Part shown: positions 1 to 6,182 of the stretch, piece by piece
How positions within the stretch are numbered: position 1 is the first letter of the stretch
How the letters are laid out: each line of letters opens with the position of its first letter
Source of the DNA: Hyphomicrobiales bacterium
GTDB lineage: Bacteria > Pseudomonadota > Alphaproteobacteria > Rhizobiales > Aestuariivirgaceae
Reading direction: 5' to 3'
Assembly (NCBI GenBank): GCA_020029455.1
Contig: JAIBJH010000083.1
Location: 1 to 9,950, forward strand
Length of the DNA stretch: 9,950 nucleotides
The notes under the pieces: model-generated
Seen by the model: only the letters and a program-made list of their open reading frames with translations
Databases searched by the model: none
Told to the model about the DNA's origin: nothing
Program-made: the position numbers and the translations under genes

Positions 1-1
1 A

Positions 2-367
2 GCGCAGAAACAGCGCATCCAAACCGAACAGGCGCGCGCGACCGCCAACGAACAGCCGCGGCTCGTCGAATCGCAAATTGCCGTGCAGGTGGCGGGCCAG
101 CGTGAAAAAGAGCGGGCGGCGCTGGGCCGCGCCGAGCGTCAGTAACTGGAGGAAATTGCAAAGGGCCAAATGGCACAAGCCAGTGTGCTGGGCCAGGACC
201 GGGTTGCGATGCTGCAGGCGTTGGAGAAAGTTCTCGCCTCGCTTGAACGGGAACCTCAACTTGTAAACCTCGTCGGCAAGCTTGTGCCGAATACCGTCGT
301 CAACGGCTCAGGACTGGAAGGCGCGGCCGCCATACTTGGCAATGCCCTCGGCAAGCCGCAACCCTGA
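2..367 (+). pseudogene. SPFH/band-7 (flotillin-like) protein, C-terminal tail, interrupted by in-frame TAA
   Basis: Frame 2 is open from the window edge. It encodes a charged, Ala/Gln/Glu/Arg-rich helical segment (AQKQRIQTEQARATANEQPR and onward) that reads like the coiled-coil tail of SPFH/band-7 membrane-scaffold proteins. A TAA at 143-145 follows ...GRAERQ. The same frame then continues for 74 codons (LEEIAKGQMAQASVLGQDRV, then the tail LEGAAAILGNALGKPQP) to a TGA at 365-367. Coiled-coil character continues on both sides of the stop, and the distal part resembles the usual end of this family. A single CAA-to-TAA change would explain the break. The distal piece could be translated from ATG 170, which has AAAGGG four bases upstream, but a 65-residue free tail is unlikely to have been designed that way. 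The N-terminal SPFH domain lies outside the window, so the family call is moderate. The gene converges on grpE with a 30-nt gap. Confidence 0.55.
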
Positions 368-397
368 TCGCAACGGGAATTGCTATTGGGCTGAATC

Positions 398-982
398 CTA
401 GCCTTCGGCCTTGGCGACACCGACGAGGGCGGGCCGCAAACAGCGGTCGCCCACGGCATAACCGGCTTGCACTTCCTGCATCACCGTGCCGGGCGGCCTT
501 TCCGAGGTCGGCACTTCGAACATGGCCTGGTGGAAATTGGGATCGAACTTCTGGCCGACCGTTTCCAATTTGCGGATGTTGTGGCGCTGGAACACTGAGA
601 GCAGCTCGCGCTCGGTCAATTCGATTCCGTCCAGAAACTTTTTCATCACATCATCGATGATGTCACGCTCTTCAGGCGGCACGGCAGCAAGGGCGCGGGA
701 AAGCGAGTCAGCCACGCCCAGGAGATCCCGGGCAAAATTCGACGCGGCATAGAGCACGCCTTCGGCTTTTTCGCGCTCAAGGCGCTTCCTGGTATTTTCG
801 GCCTCGGCGGCAAAGCGGAGCAGGCGGTCCCTGGCGGCCGCCACCTCTTCCTTCAATGCTGCCATTTCGGCTTCGCGGGCTTCGGCGTCAGGAGGCAACA
901 GTGTGTCGGCTTCGGCCTTGGCCAGAAGTTCATCTGCCGCGGCCTCAAGCTTGGCACTGTCCATTTCAGGAATGTCACTCAT
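398..982 (-). CDS. grpE: Nucleotide exchange factor GrpE
   Basis: This is the cytoplasmic co-chaperone that releases ADP from DnaK and so resets the DnaK-DnaJ folding cycle. The 194-residue product has the family layout. There is an acidic, low-complexity N-terminus (about residues 1-38) and a long helix or coiled coil (about 38-75, with ENTRKRLEREKAEG). A helical region (80-135) holds LLGVADSLSRAL, and the C-terminal beta domain carries the signature stretch GQKFDPNFHQAMFEVP (143-158) and the end VQAGYAVGDRCLRPALVGVA. Length is normal for GrpE. The start at 982 has only a weak ribosome site (GGTTGAGAC just upstream); Met7 is a possible alternative. It lies 58 nt downstream of hrcA on the same strand. 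That is a common alphaproteobacterial pairing, and the two are probably cotranscribed. Confidence 0.95.
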   Translation of the reverse strand: MSDIPEMDSAKLEAAADELLAKAEADTLLPPDAEAREAEMAALKEEVAAARDRLLRFAAEAENTRKRLEREKAEGVLYAASNFARDLLGVADSLSRALAAVPPEERDIIDDVMKKFLDGIELTERELLSVFQRHNIRKLETVGQKFDPNFHQAMFEVPTSERPPGTVMQEVQAGYAVGDRCLRPALVGVAKAEG

Positions 983-1040
983 GTCTCAACCAGAATGGGG
1001 GTGGAATCTGGCCCGCATATCGGCGGTTAGCCCCAAAAAA

Positions 1041-2132
1041 TCAAGAGAGGAGGCGGCCCACGGCTTTGGCCGTATAATCCACCATGGGAATGATGCGAGC
1101 ATAGTTAAGCCGTGTGGGGCCGATGATGCCGAGCACGCCCACGATCTTCTCCTGCTCATTGCGCAAGGGTGCCGCCACCAGCGATGAGCCTGAGAGCGAG
1201 AACAAGCGGTTTTCGGAGCCGATGAAGATGCGCACGCCATCGGCCTTTTCAGCGAGACCCATGAGTTCTGCGAGGTCGCGCTTGTTCTCGATGTCCTCGA
1301 AGAGCTTTCTCATGCGTTCCAGGTCCTGCAGCGCACCGGCATTATCGAGGAGGTTGGCCTGGCCCCGGACGATGAGGGAGCGGCCTTCACTGGCATCGGC
1401 CCCCGACCACACGGCCAAACCATCCTCAACCAGACGGGCCGAGACATCATCCAGCTCGCGGCGCAGGTTTGTCACTTCGTTGGTGAGCAATTGCTGCACC
1501 TCATCGATGGTGCGGCCCTGCGCCAGCGACGACAAATAGTTGGTGGCGCGCAGGAAGGCCGCGGCAGGAAGGCCCGGCGGCACATCGATCACGCGGTTTT
1601 CCACTGTGCCATCCTCGCCCACCAGAATGACCAGCGCCCGGCCCGGTGAGAGATTCACGAATTCGATATGTTTGAGCCTGGGGTTCTGCTTTGGCGTCAG
1701 CACCACGCCGGCGCATTGCGAGAGACCCGAAAGCAATGTCGTTGCTTCGCCCAGTACATCCTCCATCTTACGCTGACGGTTGGAGGCCCTGATCTGGGCA
1801 TCGATAGAAGCCCGCTCGGCAGCGCTGATGGCGCCCACTTCAAGAAGCGAATCGACGAAGAAGCGCAGGCCCAGTTCGGTGGGTACGCGGCCCGCCGAGG
1901 TGTGGGGCGAGTGGATGAGGCCCGTTTCCTCCAGGTCCATCATCACATTGCGCACCGAGGCCGGCGAGAGCGATGTGGGCAAAACGCGCGAAATGGTGCG
2001 GGAGCCCACGGGTTCACCTGTTTCCAGATAGGTGTCCACGAGCTTCCTGAAAATCTCGCGGCTCCTCTGGTCGAGGGCGCTGAGCCCTGCCTGCTTGTCA
2101 TCAAACGGGGGGTGGGGCGGAATGATGCTCAT
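1041..2132 (-). CDS. hrcA: Heat-inducible transcription repressor HrcA
   Basis: HrcA represses heat-shock genes, typically groESL, by binding the CIRCE inverted repeat; its activity depends on GroEL. The 363-residue product has the N-terminal winged helix-turn-helix: LDQRSREIFRKLVDTYLETG (20-39), GEPVGSRTISR (39-49), and LSPASVRNVMMDLEETGLI followed by HTSAGRVPTELGLRFFVD (about 55-94). The GAF-like ligand/dimer domain follows, ending VDYTAKAVGRLLS. Length fits the family (about 340-370). The ATG at 2130-2132 gives a 16-residue lead before the conserved LSALDQRSREIF segment. No purine-rich ribosome site precedes it; the upstream bases on the coding strand are pyrimidine-rich. No CIRCE-like TTAGCACTC/GAGTGCTAA pair was seen upstream, so autoregulation through CIRCE is not supported here. 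It heads the hrcA-grpE pair. Confidence 0.95.
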   Translation of the reverse strand: MSIIPPHPPFDDKQAGLSALDQRSREIFRKLVDTYLETGEPVGSRTISRVLPTSLSPASVRNVMMDLEETGLIHSPHTSAGRVPTELGLRFFVDSLLEVGAISAAERASIDAQIRASNRQRKMEDVLGEATTLLSGLSQCAGVVLTPKQNPRLKHIEFVNLSPGRALVILVGEDGTVENRVIDVPPGLPAAAFLRATNYLSSLAQGRTIDEVQQLLTNEVTNLRRELDDVSARLVEDGLAVWSGADASEGRSLIVRGQANLLDNAGALQDLERMRKLFEDIENKRDLAELMGLAEKADGVRIFIGSENRLFSLSGSSLVAAPLRNEQEKIVGVLGIIGPTRLNYARIIPMVDYTAKAVGRLLS

Positions 2133-2138
2133 AGGGAT

Positions 2139-2167
2139 AATTTAGGAGGAGAAGACGGGAGGGACAA
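2139..2167 (-). promoter_or_regulatory. Weak promoter candidate directly in front of hrcA
   Basis: On the minus strand, TTGTCC (2162-2167) and TAAATT (2139-2144) lie 17 bases apart. Each matches four of six bases of the sigma-70 consensus. The second box ends six bases before the hrcA ATG, so transcription from it would begin at or beside the start codon. That fits the absence of a ribosome site, but the match is weak and could be chance. No alphaproteobacterial sigma-32 pattern beginning with CTTG was found in the 93-nt gap. Confidence 0.25.
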
Positions 2168-2225
2168 TCGGGAACTGAAATCGTCGCGGGCTTGTCGGTA
2201 GTAGTGTTGTTACCCCACGGCATTG

Positions 2226-3029
2226 TCAAAGCTTGCGCGCAAGATACATGTAACGAGACAGCCTGCCGCTGCTCGATAAGGTGTGGACAGCATGAGAGAA
2301 TCTCAGCGAATCCTTGTAGCTTTCCAAACCTTCGGATTCGATCAGCTGTTGCCTCCACTTTTCGCGAGCCGTTATCCACCCGGCCGAAATTGCCGCAGCG
2401 TTGGAAGTCACATTTTCCTTCCCGACAAATTCGAAACCGCATTGTTTCAGCATTCGTTCGTTCTCACCTTCAGGCATGAACAGAAAGAATCCGATAGAAC
2501 TGCGCGCCGCGATCTCTTCGCTTGAAACTGCACCTGTGACAACAACGGGGTCGGTGTAAAGCAATGTACCTCCGGAACGAAGCAGGCGATGCAGTTCGGT
2601 AAGAAGTGCCATTCGGTCAGGAATGTGGTTAATGGCATCGATTAGCTGAACAGCATCGAACGAGCCACTGGCAAAAGGAAATTTTCCGCCGCAATCCAGA
2701 CAGATGAATTTGGCACGATCAGCAAGACCAGCAGCATCGGCTGCAGTGTTTGCAGCAATAATGCCAGCTTCATTTATGTCTGCGCCGGTTATGGTGAGCC
2801 CAATTGTCCTTGCCAGAAACAGCGCCGGACCACCTGAACCGCATCCAACCTCAAGCAGATGCGACCCAGGTCTTAAACCGGATTTCTCGGCAAACCCGAT
2901 TTGCTCCTTAGCGGTGGTCCAGCTGTTCTGACCGATATCCTCACCAAAGACCTCGCTTCTGATTCTGGCGCTGAGTTCAGAGGTGAAACTGGAGTATGTG
3001 GTCTTATATCGATCTTTTCGACCTGACAT
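2226..3029 (-). CDS. SAM-dependent methyltransferase (class I), substrate unknown
   Basis: This 267-residue protein has a class I Rossmann-fold methyltransferase core of the Methyltransf_11/25 type. Motif I is HLLEVGCGSGGPALFLA (57-73). An acidic residue closes strand 2 (GADIN, D84), then come CLDCGGKFPF (110-119) and SGSFDAVQLIDAINHIPD (121-138) around motif IV, and LHRLLRSGGTLLYTDP (146-161) with the post-core strand. An N-terminal helix of about 50 residues and a C-terminal helical cap may set substrate choice. Small-molecule methylation is likely, but the substrate cannot be told. Start choice: the frame is open 33 codons further up (to 3128), but the ATG at 3027-3029 has a perfect AGGAGG five bases upstream, and the upstream residues look non-coding. 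The gene is about 50-52% GC in two hand-counted 60-base samples, against 68% in an rph sample. It splits hrcA from rph, which suggests acquisition. It ends 93 nt before hrcA on the same strand. Confidence 0.85.
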   Translation of the reverse strand: MSGRKDRYKTTYSSFTSELSARIRSEVFGEDIGQNSWTTAKEQIGFAEKSGLRPGSHLLEVGCGSGGPALFLARTIGLTITGADINEAGIIAANTAADAAGLADRAKFICLDCGGKFPFASGSFDAVQLIDAINHIPDRMALLTELHRLLRSGGTLLYTDPVVVTGAVSSEEIAARSSIGFFLFMPEGENERMLKQCGFEFVGKENVTSNAAAISAGWITAREKWRQQLIESEGLESYKDSLRFSHAVHTLSSSGRLSRYMYLARKL

Positions 3030-3034
3030 TTCTG

Positions 3035-3040
3035 CCTCCT
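3035..3040 (-). promoter_or_regulatory. Ribosome binding site that fixes the methyltransferase start
   Basis: On the minus strand AGGAGG is followed by the five-base spacer CAGAA and then ATG at 3029. It is the best ribosome site in the window and decides against the longer frame starting at 3128. Confidence 0.85.
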
Positions 3041-3147
3041 GCCGAATGACAGTCAAGTACCCGGTCGTAGTCCACCAAGTGGCTGACCTATTGAAATTCA
3101 AACTCGCACAAATTGCTATTGCCAACAAGCTTGGACCTTCGCCACTG

Positions 3148-3168
3148 ACTCACGCATCGTGCCTGAGT
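3148..3168. repeat. Imperfect 21-nt dyad, possible operator or small hairpin
   Basis: The arms ACTCACGCA (3148-3156) and TGCCTGAGT (3160-3168) are reverse complements apart from one C-C mismatch. They are separated by TCG. The size and near-symmetry would suit a dimeric repressor site, and the position is between two divergent genes. There is no run of T after either arm, so it is not a terminator. A dyad of this quality could arise by chance in a region of this length. Confidence 0.35.
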
Positions 3169-3292
3169 ATTCTTGCAAATCGAATTCTCGCTTAAATCTG
3201 ACAGATAATCCGTTCCCTCCTTGGTTTTAATGCTGTTTCTCTTTGCACCGCAGGCGCGCTAGAAGACGCCGAATTCACAAAAGGACATCCCC

Positions 3293-4006
3293 ATGCGCCC
3301 ATCTGGCCGTAAGCTCGACCAACTCCGTGCCGTCAGTTTCGAGCGGAACTTTACCAAGCATGCGGAAGGCTCGTGCCTCGTCAAGTTTGGCGACACCCAT
3401 GTGCTGGTGACAGCCTCCCTCGATGAAAAGCTGCCGCCCTGGCTCAAGGGAAAGGGACAAGGCTGGGTCACTGCCGAATATGGCATGCTGCCGCGCGCCA
3501 CTCACGACCGCACCAGGCGCGAGGCGGCGGCAGGAAAGCAATCGGGCCGCACCCAGGAAATCCAGCGGCTGATCGGCCGCAGCTTGCGGGCTGTCGTCGA
3601 TCTTGTGGCGCTGGGCGAGCGGCAGATCACGCTCGACTGCGATGTGCTGCAGGCCGATGGCGGCACGCGCACGGCGGCGATCACCGGCTCATGGGTGGCG
3701 CTCTATGATTGCATAGAGGTGATGAAGACGCGCGGTCTTCTTGCGGCATCGCCGATCAAGGACCATGTGGCGGCCGTCTCCTGCGGCGTTCATGGCGGCG
3801 CGGCGCTGCTCGATCTCGACTATGTGGAAGATTCCTCGGCAGGTACGGACGCCAATTTTGTGATGACCGGCAAGGGCGGTATCGTTGAGATCCAAGGTAC
3901 GGCGGAAGGCGAGCCATTCTCGGAAGCGATGCTGCATGACCTCATGACGCTCGCCAAGAAAGGTATCGGCGAGCTTGTAGAGCTGCAGCGGAAAGCGGTT
4001 TCCTGA
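3293..4006 (+). CDS. rph: Ribonuclease PH
   Basis: This phosphate-dependent 3'-to-5' exoribonuclease trims tRNA 3' ends in the cytoplasm, releasing nucleoside diphosphates. The 237-residue product has the normal length and motifs. The N-terminus is MRPSGRKLDQLR, followed by FTKHAEGSCLVKFGDTHVLV and WVTAEYGMLPRATHDRTRRE. The phosphate-binding Arg86 sits in SGRTQEIQRLIGRSLRAVVD, and GGTRTA (123-128) carries the expected T125 and R126. The end, HDLMTLAKKGIGELVELQR, is typical of the family. A clear ribosome site (AAGGA, 3281-3285) supports the start. It is the first gene of a plus-strand run of seven. Its TGA (4004-4006) shares one base with the ATG of the next gene, so translation is probably coupled. 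Confidence 0.97.
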   Translation: MRPSGRKLDQLRAVSFERNFTKHAEGSCLVKFGDTHVLVTASLDEKLPPWLKGKGQGWVTAEYGMLPRATHDRTRREAAAGKQSGRTQEIQRLIGRSLRAVVDLVALGERQITLDCDVLQADGGTRTAAITGSWVALYDCIEVMKTRGLLAASPIKDHVAAVSCGVHGGAALLDLDYVEDSSAGTDANFVMTGKGGIVEIQGTAEGEPFSEAMLHDLMTLAKKGIGELVELQRKAVS

Positions 4007-5016
4007 TGCGGGCAGGGCCTGTCCTCGAAACTGTTCTGTATGCGGATGATCTTGCCGTAACGAAGGAGTTCTATGGGACTGTACTCGGCCTTGCGCTAGA
4101 GAAGGAGGTGCCTGGCCGCTTCGCCTTCTTTCGTTGCGGCGAACAGATGCTGCTGCTCTTCAACCCCATTGTGACCAAAAAACAGAGCGGACCGGAAAGC
4201 CCCCCCGCCCATGGCGCCCGGGGACCGGGCCATGTGTGCTTCCGGGCCACGCGCGCCGAACTTGATCAATGGAAGGGGCACTTTTCCCAGCGTGGAATCG
4301 CCGTGGAAAGAGTCATCGACTGGCCGGACGGAGGCAGATCTCTTTATGTGCGGGATCCTGCGGGAAATTCGGTTGAATTCGCGGAAGGCGCGATCTGGGG
4401 TTTCACGGAAGAACGCAGTCTACGGGGCGAGAAAATTCTCATTGCCACCCACAACAAGGGAAAGCTCGAAGAATTCCGGGAGATCCTGGCGCCCCATGGC
4501 GTTGACGTCACCAGCGCTGGGGAACTCAATCTCGCAGAACCGGCAGAGACCGAGAACACGTTTGAAGGCAATGCACGGATCAAGGCCAAGGCGGCCATGG
4601 ACGCTTCGAACCTCATCACCATCGCCGATGATTCGGGGCTTTGTGTGGATGCGCTGGGCGGCGCTCCCGGCGTCTACACGGCAGACTGGGCAGGCCCATC
4701 GCGCGACTGGATGATGGCCATGCGGACGGTTGAAGAAAAATTGCAGGCGGCGGGCGCAGTCTCGCCAGAGCAACGCGGAGCGACTTTCAATTGCACATTG
4801 CTGGTGCTGTGGCCCGATGGCCATGAGCGCATCTATGTGGGGCAGGCACCGGGGCATTTGTCCTGGCCGCCCAAGGGACACTTTGGCCATGGCTATGATC
4901 CGGTCTTTGTGCCGGAAGGTTTTGATATTTCCTTCGGTCAGATGCCCAATGAACAGAAGAACAAGATCTCGCACCGCGCGCGGGCGCTAGAAAAACTTCT
5001 GAAGGATCTGCTGTGA
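4006..5016 (+). CDS. rdgB: Fused VOC (glyoxalase-like) domain and RdgB dITP/XTP pyrophosphatase
   Basis: The 336-residue product has two domains. Residues about 5-133 are a VOC fold (VLETVLYADDLAVTKEFYGT, then GPGHVCFRA and SLYVRDPAGNSVEFAEGAIW). The three usual metal-ligand positions are occupied: E8, H76 and E124. Residues about 142-336 are RdgB/HAM1, which hydrolyses dITP, dXTP and XTP to monophosphates and keeps deaminated purines out of DNA and RNA. Its motifs are IATHNKGK (146-153), TENTFEGNARIKA (182-194), ADDSGLCVDALGGAPGVYTA (207-226, catalytic-type D209), GHGYDPVFVPEG (294-305) and ISHRARA (321-327). The linker is only about ten residues and has no ATG, GTG or TTG codon, so the RdgB half has no credible start of its own. 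The nearest is a GTG at 4348 inside a VOC strand. RdgB alone is usually about 200 residues. The VOC substrate is unknown. The gene overlaps rph by one base and hemW by four. Confidence 0.9.
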   Translation: MRAGPVLETVLYADDLAVTKEFYGTVLGLALEKEVPGRFAFFRCGEQMLLLFNPIVTKKQSGPESPPAHGARGPGHVCFRATRAELDQWKGHFSQRGIAVERVIDWPDGGRSLYVRDPAGNSVEFAEGAIWGFTEERSLRGEKILIATHNKGKLEEFREILAPHGVDVTSAGELNLAEPAETENTFEGNARIKAKAAMDASNLITIADDSGLCVDALGGAPGVYTADWAGPSRDWMMAMRTVEEKLQAAGAVSPEQRGATFNCTLLVLWPDGHERIYVGQAPGHLSWPPKGHFGHGYDPVFVPEGFDISFGQMPNEQKNKISHRARALEKLLKDLL

Positions 5017-6152
5017 ACGCCTTTGGCATCTATGTGCATTGGCCCTTCTGCAAGGCGAAGTGCCCTTATTGCGATTTCAACAGCCATGTGCGGCACACGC
5101 CTGTGGATACCTTGGGATTTGCGGGGTCACTGGCGCGGGAACTTTCCACACTGGCGCAACGCACACCGGGGCGGACGGTCACCAGCATTTTCTTCGGCGG
5201 CGGCACCCCGTCGCTGATGCCGCCAGAAGCCGTGGGCCACGTTCTCGATGCCATCGGCAAGGAATGGGATGTGTCTGCCGATGCGGAAGTGACGCTGGAA
5301 GCCAATCCGACGAGCGTGGAGGCAGAAAACTTCCGGGGCTATCGAGCGGCAGGGGTCAATCGCGTGTCCGTTGGGGTGCAATCGCTGAATGAAGACCATC
5401 TCAAGGCGCTGGGACGGCAGCATACTCCGGAGGAAGCGCTCGCGGCCTTCCGGCTTGCGGCGAAGATTTTTCCGCGCGTTTCCTTCGACATGATCTATGC
5501 GCGGCCCAACCAGAGCCTCGATCAATGGCGGGATGAGCTGTCTCGGGCGCTTGCCGAGCAGCAGGGCCACATGTCGCTCTACCAGCTCACCATCGAGCCA
5601 GAGACGCGCTATGCCGATCTTTATGCGGCGGGCCAGCTCAAGGTGCCGGGGGAGGACCTTGCCGCCGATCTCTATGAGCTGACGCAGGAGCTGACGGAGA
5701 AAGCGGGGCTTCCGGCCTATGAGGTGTCGAACCATGCGGCGGCGGGACAGGAGAGCCGCCACAATCTGCTCTATTGGCGCTATGGCGAATATGTGGGCGC
5801 AGGCCCCGGCGCCCATGGGCGGCTTCATGAAAACGAGCAGGTGATTGCCACGGCTATGGAGAAACATCCCGAAACCTGGCGGCAAAGGGTCGATGCGCAA
5901 GGACAAGGGCTTGTGCAGGACGAGGTGGTGCCGCCCGCAGCACAGGCGCGGGAAATGCTGCTGATGGGTCTCAGGATCAATGAAGGCATCGACCTTGCGC
6001 GCCACCGAAAACTTGCTGGAAAGCCCATTGAACAGGGCCGCATCGATGCGCTTGTGGCCCTGGGCCTTGCCGAAACATCAGGGGGCCGTCTCCGGGCCAC
6101 GGCGGCGGGACGGCGCGTCCTCAATGCGCTCATTGCCGAACTCGCCGATTGA
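5013..6152 (+). CDS. hemW: Haem chaperone HemW (radical SAM protein)
   Basis: HemW is a radical-SAM-type protein, long misannotated as oxygen-independent coproporphyrinogen oxidase. It binds haem and passes it to acceptor proteins, in known cases of the respiratory chain. The 379-residue product begins MNAFGIYVHWPFCKAKCPYC with the CxxxCxxC iron-sulphur motif (C13, C17, C20). This is followed by DF rather than the extra Cys of HemN, which points to HemW. Other marks are FFGGGTPSLM (60-69), SVGVQSLN, the HNLLYW motif (H250-W255) associated with HemW, and the HemN C-terminal domain (MLLMGLRINEGID). The start is GTG at 5013 with GAAGGA (5001-5006) six bases upstream. GTGA overlaps the rdgB stop, indicating translational coupling. 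Confidence 0.93.
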   Translation: MNAFGIYVHWPFCKAKCPYCDFNSHVRHTPVDTLGFAGSLARELSTLAQRTPGRTVTSIFFGGGTPSLMPPEAVGHVLDAIGKEWDVSADAEVTLEANPTSVEAENFRGYRAAGVNRVSVGVQSLNEDHLKALGRQHTPEEALAAFRLAAKIFPRVSFDMIYARPNQSLDQWRDELSRALAEQQGHMSLYQLTIEPETRYADLYAAGQLKVPGEDLAADLYELTQELTEKAGLPAYEVSNHAAAGQESRHNLLYWRYGEYVGAGPGAHGRLHENEQVIATAMEKHPETWRQRVDAQGQGLVQDEVVPPAAQAREMLLMGLRINEGIDLARHRKLAGKPIEQGRIDALVALGLAETSGGRLRATAAGRRVLNALIAELAD

Positions 6153-6182
6153 TTGGCGTGGCCGCGCCGCTAATCTCAACCC

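Larger units (their letters stand above)
3030..3292. other. Divergent intergenic region between the methyltransferase gene and rph
   Basis: These 263 bases lie between two divergent genes and must hold promoters for both. The stretch 3181-3240 is about 40% GC by hand count, the lowest seen in the window. It contains a 21-nt dyad (3148-3168), a short palindrome TTGAAATTCAA (3091-3101) and, near its end, the rph ribosome site AAGGA (3281-3285), seven bases before ATG 3293. I found no convincing -35/-10 pair in either direction. No RNA gene or open frame with a supporting ribosome site was seen beyond the upstream extension of the methyltransferase frame. Confidence 0.6.

Noticed and set aside
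370..383. GCAA-loop-TTGC hairpin between the SPFH remnant and grpE as a terminator
   Set aside because: The stem is only four base pairs and no T run follows on either strand.
1668..2201. A 177-codon open frame on the plus strand
   Set aside because: It is antisense to hrcA and continues into the intergenic gap; the translation shows no recognisable family features.
378..3121. An 11-base repeat AATTGCTATTG at 378-388 and 3111-3121
   Set aside because: About a dozen exact 11-base matches are expected by chance in a window of this length; there is no context linking the two sites.
3030..3128. A 33-codon upstream extension of the methyltransferase frame
   Set aside because: The internal ATG at 3029 has a perfect AGGAGG at five-base spacing, and the extension does not look like protein sequence of this family.
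2229..3132. Shared AAGCTTG on both sides of the methyltransferase gene as possible insertion target duplication
   Set aside because: Seven bases is too short, and no inverted repeats or transposase accompany it.
4420..4974. A 184-codon open frame on the minus strand
   Set aside because: It is antisense to the RdgB domain, whose motifs are all in place on the plus strand.
5127..6005. A 292-codon open frame on the minus strand
   Set aside because: It lies wholly antisense to hemW, whose motifs are unmistakable. The translation has no recognisable domain, and long antisense frames are expected in high-GC coding DNA.
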